Below, piece by piece: positions 6,201 through 11,278 of a stretch of 11,278 nt of DNA. The notes under the pieces were generated by a model. It had not been told where the DNA came from. It made no database searches and saw only the letters and a program-made list of their open reading frames with translations. Within the stretch, counting starts at the first letter, position 1. The number at the start of each line of letters is the position of its first letter. The DNA is from Lachnospiraceae bacterium UBA3801 (GTDB lineage Bacteria; Bacillota; Clostridia; Lachnospirales; Lachnospiraceae): NCBI GenBank assembly GCA_002368685.1, contig DFEN01000142.1, positions 1 to 11,278 of the forward strand, read 5' to 3'. Position numbers and translations under genes: made by a program.

Positions 6201-8717
6201 AGACTGCGAAACTATCGCAAAGAAGCTTCCATCCTCTCCAATAGTAGGTTGATTATCAACTCCACTTATAACCTCAACTTCTTTCAAACCTGACGAATTC
6301 AGACTTCCATCATTACAAACAAAATGAAGAACTAAGTCTTTTTTATACCATCCACCATATTGAATTGCAGCAGCCGAAGAAATATCAGTTCCAGTTTTCA
6401 ATTCTGGTTCCGAGTTAATTGGATCTGCCGAATCAATATTAATATTAAGTACAGTCAATTCATCCACAACTGAAACATCGTTTATGTTTTTTACTGTTAA
6501 TCGTATATCTGTTTTAGAACCACTTATGTTTCCTGGATATATTGCCGTTGATATAGTATATACATTTTTTTCACCACTATCATCCAATACTATATTTGAA
6601 GCAGGAATAGTGTCAGGATTAATTATTTCATTATACTTGATTGTTGCTCCCTGCACAGTAACACCTTTTGCTGTTTCAACTGTGTATACTACACTATATC
6701 CTCTTTTAGATTTATCAGTGACTTTATCTCCAGTCCATGTTATAAAATCATTAGTAGCAAACTGATACTCAATGCTTTCACTATCTACTACTTTTCTATC
6801 CTTAATAACAATAGAATCATCGAAGTACACAACGTTTACTGTAAATGTCCCTGAATTTCCTAATGCATCATAAATTGTGAATTCAAACGAAGTAGCATCT
6901 GTATTTGCAGGAATTTCATATTCATAGCTATCCCCATTTTTATTTAGCGGTTCTTCACCAAATTTTACAACTCCAGAAGCGGCCAATCCACATCCCTCAT
7001 CAACTGGTGTAATAGAAATTGTGGCAGGAGCATTTTTACTGATCTTCTGAGTAGAAGTATATGCAGTTCCTGGATTAGCTGCACTATCGCTGTAATTCAT
7101 TCCTGTGCCAGCAATTGTTTGAGAAAGAGCAACATTAACAACACTTGGCGCTGTAGTATCAAGATACAATGATACTTCGTCAGCCTCTGTCGTTGTATCA
7201 TCGAACGAACTAGTGGCTCTTAATTTATACGTATTTTCACCTTCACTCAATGTAGTGTCAATTTCAGCATTCACCGAAGAAGATTCTGTTATTGTCGCAT
7301 CAGATACTTTGATAAAGCCACTTTCTGATTTCTTTAAAAGTTCAACTCCACTTATTACAGCCCCTGAATCCGAAGCAACACTAACTGTTCCTCTTACGAC
7401 TGCCGAAGGATCATTTACATACGAATAATCAACTGAATCTTTAGTCACAATAAGAGGTGTTACAGTCTCATCTTTTGGTTCTACACTAACTCCACTAATA
7501 CTAGGAGTACCATCTCCGCAACTGATATTAACCGTAATCTCTCTACCCGCAACTGTACATTTATAACTATATGTTTCTCCTGGATTAAATACATCATCAA
7601 AGGTAAAATCCTGTTGAGTCGATGTTCCTCCTCCGGAAGTATAACTAGGAGCACTACCCTGAGGTTCTACCGTTACTGTCCCTAATGTTTTTCCTTCTTT
7701 AGCTTCAAAAATAATTCGCGTAAACTCTTTTGAATTAACGCCGGTAACATTAACAGTAGTCGAATTATTCGGATATTCAACAGGATTATCCAAGCCATTA
7801 TACCTTACTGATATTTTAGCTAAATCTAACACACTCTTTGTAAAGCTTGCTGTCGTGGAGGCCAGAACCGTTGTTCCAGAAACAATTTTCTTTGTAACTG
7901 TATATTCAGCATCAGGCTTAGTATCATCACTATACGCACTACTTAGGGCACTTATAGTTGAATAACTTGTATCATCTCCTTCAACACTATATGAAATAGA
8001 ACCATAATAATAATCCTTATTCTCTCCATTTCTAGAACTTGTATTTCCTGGCAACTCACCACTTTCCTCAGTTTCTGATATCGCAAATGTTTCATCATCA
8101 ACAGATAGTGTAATAGGATTAATGCGTTCAGGCACAATAGTTAATACTCCAACAGCAATTGGATCAGTATAATAAACCTCATCACTATCAACATAGTACG
8201 ACGTAGAAGTCATTCTAGTAGCTACAACCTCTCCACTTCCGCTTGTTATACTTTTTACCTGTTCGTCATTTATTACCCAATAATATCTTTTTATACTTTT
8301 CGCAGAAACTTCTGTTCCTGTCCCCTCAAGATCATTAACATCGCTATACTTATATCTTACAGTTGCAGTTTCGCCCTCGCCTTCAGTTATTTCAAACTTA
8401 TAAACGTGGCTATCATTATCCTCTACATCAGCATATTCAGGAAGTGAAAATTTCACTTTATTGTTCAAAGAAGAATCATATGGTACAAATATAGTGCATG
8501 TCGAATTTGTTTCATCAAATCCTATTCTATCAGTAGTAAGGAAACTGCTATCGGTAATTGTAGTTCCAGCAGCCTCTTCTCCATCAGCTTTAACAAAGCC
8601 TTTACTATTATTAATATAAAGCACACTCAGTACCATAACTACAGCCATCAGAATAGCTAGCATTCTGATAGGCAGTGGCCTTGTATAGCTTTTATTTCCC
8701 TTCGTATTTTTTATCAT
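3282..8717 (-). CDS. Giant membrane-anchored surface protein with tandem Ig-like modules
   Basis: An 1811-residue protein built for the cell surface. A basic N-terminus (K3, K6, K9, R13, R18), hydrophobic core at about 19-35 and the sequence V-K-A/D at 42-45 form a signal peptide, with likely cleavage after Ala44. Residues 45-510 are acidic, Ser/Thr-rich and match no domain I recognise. From about 520 to 1777 run Ig-like modules. The C-terminus is a hydrophobic helix (1782-1804) followed by K-R-R-Q-K-D-Q, a stop-transfer anchor; no LPXTG sortase motif is present. The expected topology is a long rod outside with a short cytoplasmic tail. Only seven cysteines occur. The start at 8715-8717 has a near-ideal AAGGAGGT site. 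It is the last gene of an operon after the kinase and T-x-V-L protein and precedes a strong terminator. An adhesin, ligand-binding or envelope structural role is plausible; the ligand is unknown. Confidence 0.88.
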   Translation of the reverse strand: MIKNTKGNKSYTRPLPIRMLAILMAVVMVLSVLYINNSKGFVKADGEEAAGTTITDSSFLTTDRIGFDETNSTCTIFVPYDSSLNNKVKFSLPEYADVEDNDSHVYKFEITEGEGETATVRYKYSDVNDLEGTGTEVSAKSIKRYYWVINDEQVKSITSGSGEVVATRMTSTSYYVDSDEVYYTDPIAVGVLTIVPERINPITLSVDDETFAISETEESGELPGNTSSRNGENKDYYYGSISYSVEGDDTSYSTISALSSAYSDDTKPDAEYTVTKKIVSGTTVLASTTASFTKSVLDLAKISVRYNGLDNPVEYPNNSTTVNVTGVNSKEFTRIIFEAKEGKTLGTVTVEPQGSAPSYTSGGGTSTQQDFTFDDVFNPGETYSYKCTVAGREITVNISCGDGTPSISGVSVEPKDETVTPLIVTKDSVDYSYVNDPSAVVRGTVSVASDSGAVISGVELLKKSESGFIKVSDATITESSSVNAEIDTTLSEGENTYKLRATSSFDDTTTEADEVSLYLDTTAPSVVNVALSQTIAGTGMNYSDSAANPGTAYTSTQKISKNAPATISITPVDEGCGLAASGVVKFGEEPLNKNGDSYEYEIPANTDATSFEFTIYDALGNSGTFTVNVVYFDDSIVIKDRKVVDSESIEYQFATNDFITWTGDKVTDKSKRGYSVVYTVETAKGVTVQGATIKYNEIINPDTIPASNIVLDDSGEKNVYTISTAIYPGNISGSKTDIRLTVKNINDVSVVDELTVLNINIDSADPINSEPELKTGTDISSAAAIQYGGWYKKDLVLHFVCNDGSLNSSGLKEVEVISGVDNQPTIGEDGSFFAIVSQSDETSKVTNVELKIRDNAGNVTGFSRTYKVDGKQPVTGLAIDGVTTYDGGLANLKTSPNITFDPSDTLSGWDDNNTNNVFTISDGTTTDKLEIGTKSLQYYITKYNLKTAENTVYTIDTLVYDVVGNVSEHNSKRIKVDGSEPKSGMEIKTPPTNKISQFYNSSVDISLWAKDANISNSGLKVYDKIDDNEFIDVSSSVSFTISDTDSEGFKNASGTYIVPVAKEGKHTVKFEVTDDSGNSTTAKSVVVYIDTTDPVVVGNINGAKYESDNSYQKSLTTDASVNEIYQYDAGKTTVIERTSPEGETTTEKKTGVGPFDITADGKYEVTYTVKDKAGNKGEKTIKFTVDNSKPVHNMYITTADPAKVARFNNTYSNAVGKFSGHSDQEEYTYGQYYNTDVSIDFSFFDYNIKSAQVTDNGSVLPVNWTFNGPYGKGSYTISSEGYHEIVISSTDKSDNTTTDSGSNQKLRFTIDKSAPTISTSLNGVRYSEGSGVRYFNTNGTIDVSVSDANIDGSDLNRINRMTVPGSSVSVSEASVGEGAETFSTEADYEVQYYAIDRAGNRSDTRTVMFRVDKTAPQLQVSNVGAVSTAGSQNVSFNVKEAFFSDMNNVTIKIYKRVEGRAEVLEKTIDFKPNSANDSTSYTFSEDAEYRIEFTAEDKCGNKSNTDYSFIKDGTAPLITLSGVSNYDKTDKNVELTVIIDEAFYSSNRVTLSGTRTDINGKSNAITFDSFVTNRSKISQLQQLFKEDGIYDITVTSTDKAGNSSSKGVHFTIDTTDPVIGDLSKYDGIRTNSFKWDTNLDDLVTDLTVCDIKVYMDGSLYDGTSDVEDGSHVLKIEATDELGHTTTKEVTFVIDSRGPNIIISNVEDGDNLLESTEVIVTVELDEDSLDTVMLNDKAVEVKDNQAKLTVNKKGKYTLSATAHDEAGNASSAEIKFTFGKQTNLLLIGIIAGILILLLLALLVVIKRRQKDQ
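3387..7160 (-). repeat. Tandem Ig-like modules within the 1811-residue protein
   Basis: Residues about 520-1777 repeat a pattern typical of bacterial Ig-like domains: a strand ending in D-x-x-G-N, then a strand ending [IV]-D-x-[TS]-x-P that starts the next module. D-x-x-G-N or close variants occur near 617, 854, 961, 1074, 1171, 1291, 1396, 1497, 1598, 1679 and 1763. The x-P boundaries are near 520, 763, 868, 977, 1089, 1185, 1310, 1411, 1511, 1612 and 1693. Modules are mostly 80-125 residues. They are diverged at residue level, so this is an old protein repeat and not a recent DNA duplication. Confidence 0.85.
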
Positions 8718-8726
8718 TCTCTCTCT

Positions 8727-8734
8727 ACCTCCTT
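8727..8734 (-). promoter_or_regulatory. Ribosome binding site of the surface-protein gene, overlapping the upstream stop
   Basis: AAGGAGGT on the minus strand, 9 bases before the ATG at 8715-8717. Its first two bases are the last two bases of the TAA stop codon of the 319-residue gene (8733-8735). This near-perfect complement to the 16S rRNA tail fixes the start codon and suggests high, possibly coupled, translation. Confidence 0.85.
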
Positions 8735-9692
8735 ACAGGCTCTCATCTGTATGGACTACTGTTTCACAGTATATAACTGTTATTTCCGGTCTGTCGAGAC
8801 CTGAGACACGTTTTTTCACAGAATCTTCACCTGGTGCCATATCGCTTCTCAGTACAGCTGTCATTTCCGGATTATAAGTTCCATATATATCATCTGCTGA
8901 TAAACCGTTTGGATCTGCTGTAAGCACATCTGTTTTATCAGCCTCATCTAAGTCGTCATCATACAGTTCTTCGTCCGTAGGATTTCTAAGAACATCTGTT
9001 ACGTCATCATCTTCATTGTATCTGCTAGCTGATGTTGATCTTAGTACATCTGTAGCTTCGTCATCGTAGGACTCATCTGATTCAGCCTCTGGACTCTCAT
9101 CCTCAGCTTCTGCTCTCTTACCATCAGATGTAAGTACATCTGTTTCTGCATCATCGTCTTCGGAGTAGATTTCATCACCAGCTGTTAGAACGTCAGTCGC
9201 TTGTTCCATTTCTAGTACTGATGTTGTATCCTCGCTCGAATCAGCATTTTTCATATCCTGGTAGGTGAGAACCTCTGTTGATTCATCCTCTAACTCAGCT
9301 TTGATTCTTGCCTTTGATTTCTCGACTGCTGCTCTTGCATCTTCAGCAGCCTTCTTAGCTATATCGCTTGAAGCATCACTGCTTCTTTTTGGTTCTTCCT
9401 TCTTAACCGGTCGCTTGGTTTCTTCTGTCTGTGCTTTTCTTTCAGACTCAGAAACCTTTACATCTCTGGCGATAATGTTGCTTCTGCCACGTTTACTTCC
9501 ACCACTGCCTGATGTAGAAGTCTTTGGTTTACCACCGGCTCTGATTTCTTCAATAGCCTTTCTCTGTGTCTTTCCTGTTACAACTCCGAAGGCTTTAGGT
9601 ATATCCATTACGAAGAATATAATACCTGCTGCTATCAGAAAGATTATGGCGAGTATCAGTCCGCCATAGAACATTGCTGTATATAGTGCCAT
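8733..9692 (-). CDS. Single-pass membrane protein with eight T-x-V-L motifs, putative kinase substrate/FHA docking scaffold
   Basis: A 319-residue protein with one transmembrane helix at about 8-28 and no cleavable signal. The flank after the helix is basic (K33, K41, R44, K45 and a K/R/S/G-rich stretch to about 100), so the long C-terminal tail should be cytoplasmic. Residues 108-136 form a charged A/K/E helix. From 139 to 282 the tail is highly acidic and carries eight T-x-V-L motifs, usually followed by T or R. The end (303-319) is a short hydrophobic strand with H-T-D-E. FHA domains bind phosphothreonine with selectivity at the +3 residue, often Ile/Leu/Val/Asp, so phosphorylated T-x-V-L would suit FHA binding. 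The gene starts 3 bases after the stop of a Ser/Thr kinase. That the kinase phosphorylates these motifs is inference. From memory, the post-helix motif D-I-P-K-x-F-G-x-x-T-G recurs in Lachnospiraceae proteins; not checked. Confidence 0.82.
   Translation of the reverse strand: MALYTAMFYGGLILAIIFLIAAGIIFFVMDIPKAFGVVTGKTQRKAIEEIRAGGKPKTSTSGSGGSKRGRSNIIARDVKVSESERKAQTEETKRPVKKEEPKRSSDASSDIAKKAAEDARAAVEKSKARIKAELEDESTEVLTYQDMKNADSSEDTTSVLEMEQATDVLTAGDEIYSEDDDAETDVLTSDGKRAEAEDESPEAESDESYDDEATDVLRSTSASRYNEDDDVTDVLRNPTDEELYDDDLDEADKTDVLTADPNGLSADDIYGTYNPEMTAVLRSDMAPGEDSVKKRVSGLDRPEITVIYCETVVHTDESL
8850..9278 (-). repeat. Array of eight T-x-V-L short linear motifs
   Basis: In the 319-residue protein the motif threonines are T139 (TEVL), T157 (TSVL), T166, T184, T214, T232 and T254 (all TDVL) and T278 (TAVL). 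Spacings are 18, 9, 18, 30, 18, 22 and 24 residues. The linkers differ in sequence but are uniformly rich in D, E and S. Conserved short motifs in diverged acidic linkers indicate selection on the motif, not a recent tandem DNA duplication. Confidence 0.9.
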
Positions 9693-9695
9693 AGC

Positions 9696-11278
9696 TTACT
9701 CACCCTCCTCTTCTGTATTTTCCTGTGCATCTGAGGCGGTTGCATCCTCCTCCGGTTCAAGTGAACCGTCGTCCAGACCTTCCATAACAGATGATCTCTT
9801 AACCCAGTTAGGATTACTGCTCACGCTAGACAGCTTATTTCCTGCCTTGTAAACCTTCAGAATAGCATCCTTCTGATCAGCTGTCCATCTTCCTGGATCC
9901 TGTTGCTTTGCCTCATAGCTGGTATATAGGTAATTAAGATGCTCGGAATATACCTTTGCAGCATTTTCATTACCTTCACCAAGTGCATTCTCGGCGGTTT
10001 CATATGTTTCAACCGCCTTAGCTGAATCTCCTAGTTTTCCATATATATCAGCCATTCTGCACATATTATTGATATATGCCTGAATAAATGCTTTTACATT
10101 ATCAGCAGCATTTGTATCACTAACATTTACTTTACCCTGAATCTGATCGATTACTTCCTGATAATAATTCTGGGAAAGCTTGTAGTAACCTTCATTTCCA
10201 TCTGCTTCAGCAAGCACATAGTAGATCTCAGCCAGATCACTATTATAGCTATAGAAGAAATCTGCTGTATCATCTCCTGTATAACCCTCCAGATCCTTGA
10301 GCGCCTGAGTCATAACTGACTCTGCCTGTTCTGGAACTCCCGGGTTATTCAGATATGTGGTATATATCTTACCTACTGTCTTATAGTTCTCAAACTTCTG
10401 TCTATTGTCATTTGTAAGACTTGTTGAGTTATAAGAAGCAAATCCATTTACCTTATCTATCAGTTCGTTTACATTTACGTTTGTACTCGAAAGGATAAGA
10501 GCTATACTTCCGTAGTAATCAGCCAGCTCGCCATAATCCTCATCCTTGGTATCTACCATGTTGAAGTACTTAGCAGCTGCACTGTAATCGCCAACTTCGT
10601 TGAAGTATGTCAGACCCATCTTGTAGAGAACTTCGCTGTTCTTATCTACCTTTGCGTATCCGTTCTTGATACGGTTGGCTACGACATTTAGTCCATCCTC
10701 AAGCGCCAGTTCATCAGGATTATCCAGATCCTTGCTGGCATCGATATATACATCGATGAACTTTACATATGCTTCAGCGTCTTCACCATTTAGCTCGAAG
10801 GCTTGTCGGTATTTGTTCGCCGCGCTCATGTAATTGCCATCGGTCTTATAGTCATTTCCACTCTCGATATATGCAGCGTAGTTTTCTGCATTTATCTTAT
10901 TCATTCCTGAACGTCCAATTAATGAAACAATCAAGAATACGATAGCAAGACCAACCATAGTACCAAACATGGTCACTCTCTTCTTGTTTGCATTCTTGTA
11001 ATCGTCATCAAGCTCTGTATAATGCTCCAGAGCGTATATAAGCTCAGAACAGGATTGATATCTCTCATTAGGGTTTGGCTTGGTACATTTCAGAATGATC
11101 TGCTCCAAACCTGTTGAAAGCATCGGATTAACCTGTCTAATAGGCACCATCTCATATGGAGGCTCCTGTGGGTTCTTACCTGTAACCATATGATACAGGG
11201 TAGCACCAAGGTTGTAGATATCTGTTCTGGCATCTGTCTTGTAGATACCACGTCCCTGTGCATCACCAAACTGCTCAG
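9696..11278 (-). CDS. Transmembrane Ser/Thr protein kinase with extracytoplasmic TPR-like region (5' end missing)
   Basis: The reading frame is open to the right edge, giving 526 codons of the C-terminal part; the first internal ATG at 11189 is not the true start. The fragment opens in the activation segment (E-Q-F-G, subdomain VIII), followed by T-D-A-R-T-D-I-Y-N-L-G (subdomain IX, Asp19) and N-P-N-E-R-Y-Q-S with the conserved Arg72 of subdomain XI. These identify a PknB/Hanks-type kinase; the catalytic and ATP-binding part lies outside the window. A transmembrane helix follows at about 102-121. The remaining 400 residues should be outside the cell and contain TPR-like helical pairs around 130-168, 214-250 and 395-430, ending in an acidic tail (506-526). 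PknB-type receptors usually carry PASTA domains here; none is visible. It is upstream of, and 3 bases from, the T-x-V-L protein. The external helical region is probably a sensor or scaffold. Confidence 0.9.
   Translation of the reverse strand, partial: EQFGDAQGRGIYKTDARTDIYNLGATLYHMVTGKNPQEPPYEMVPIRQVNPMLSTGLEQIILKCTKPNPNERYQSCSELIYALEHYTELDDDYKNANKKRVTMFGTMVGLAIVFLIVSLIGRSGMNKINAENYAAYIESGNDYKTDGNYMSAANKYRQAFELNGEDAEAYVKFIDVYIDASKDLDNPDELALEDGLNVVANRIKNGYAKVDKNSEVLYKMGLTYFNEVGDYSAAAKYFNMVDTKDEDYGELADYYGSIALILSSTNVNVNELIDKVNGFASYNSTSLTNDNRQKFENYKTVGKIYTTYLNNPGVPEQAESVMTQALKDLEGYTGDDTADFFYSYNSDLAEIYYVLAEADGNEGYYKLSQNYYQEVIDQIQGKVNVSDTNAADNVKAFIQAYINNMCRMADIYGKLGDSAKAVETYETAENALGEGNENAAKVYSEHLNYLYTSYEAKQQDPGRWTADQKDAILKVYKAGNKLSSVSSNPNWVKRSSVMEGLDDGSLEPEEDATASDAQENTEEEGE

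Noticed and set aside
7952..8137. A 61-codon minus-strand frame inside the surface-protein gene.
   Set aside because: Out-of-frame shadow of the large gene, with no domain and no reason to think it is translated.
8850..9278. The T-x-V-L array as a recent DNA tandem repeat or CRISPR-like array.
   Set aside because: Only about four residues per unit are conserved, the spacing is irregular and the linkers differ; it is a protein motif series.
9265..9669. A 134-codon open frame on the plus strand, and similar plus-strand frames at 2064-2276, 2745-3122, 4424-4714, 5055-5360, 6484-6765 and 7213-7428.
   Set aside because: They lie antisense within well-supported genes, have low-complexity Leu/Ser-rich translations, and show no family motif.

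Overview
The window looks like a chromosomal segment of a Gram-positive anaerobe of the class Clostridia, most likely the family Lachnospiraceae. The grounds are moderate to low GC, strong AGGAGG-type ribosome binding sites, and the style of the genes: a SecD with a Firmicutes-like N-terminus, a eukaryotic-type Ser/Thr kinase followed by a threonine-motif membrane protein, and a signal peptide ending in VKA-D. The genus cannot be fixed from the sequence alone. Every gene I can support lies on the minus strand, so the window reads right to left in transcription order.

Right part (11278 down to 3282): a tightly packed three-gene operon. First is the 3' portion of a membrane Ser/Thr protein kinase (end of the kinase lobe, one transmembrane helix, extracytoplasmic TPR-like region). 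Three bases later comes a 319-residue single-pass membrane protein whose acidic cytoplasmic tail carries eight copies of a short T-x-V-L motif. Its stop codon overlaps the ribosome binding site of an 1811-residue surface protein, which has a signal peptide, about eleven tandem Ig-like modules and a C-terminal transmembrane anchor. A strong intrinsic terminator (3203-3237) closes the operon. My working model is that the kinase senses something outside, phosphorylates the threonine motifs, and FHA-domain proteins dock there; the large protein would be the cell-surface part of the same system. The genes are seen; the signalling link is inference.

Middle part (3119 to 2463): a HAD-superfamily phosphatase/phosphomutase with all catalytic motifs intact, ending at an 18-bp perfect inverted repeat (2408-2460) that probably terminates it.

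Left-middle part (2360 to 931): two genes two bases apart encode an unrecognised 226-residue protein with a coiled coil and a compact HipA-like kinase. Rows I counted here are about 22-32% GC, against about 42-50% in rows of the flanking genes. This suggests an acquired cassette, perhaps a kinase-based toxin-antitoxin or phage-defence module without a HipB-type repressor.

Left end (839 to 1): the 5' part of secD, preceded by its own sigma-A-like promoter. No tRNA, rRNA, CRISPR array or insertion sequence was recognised.
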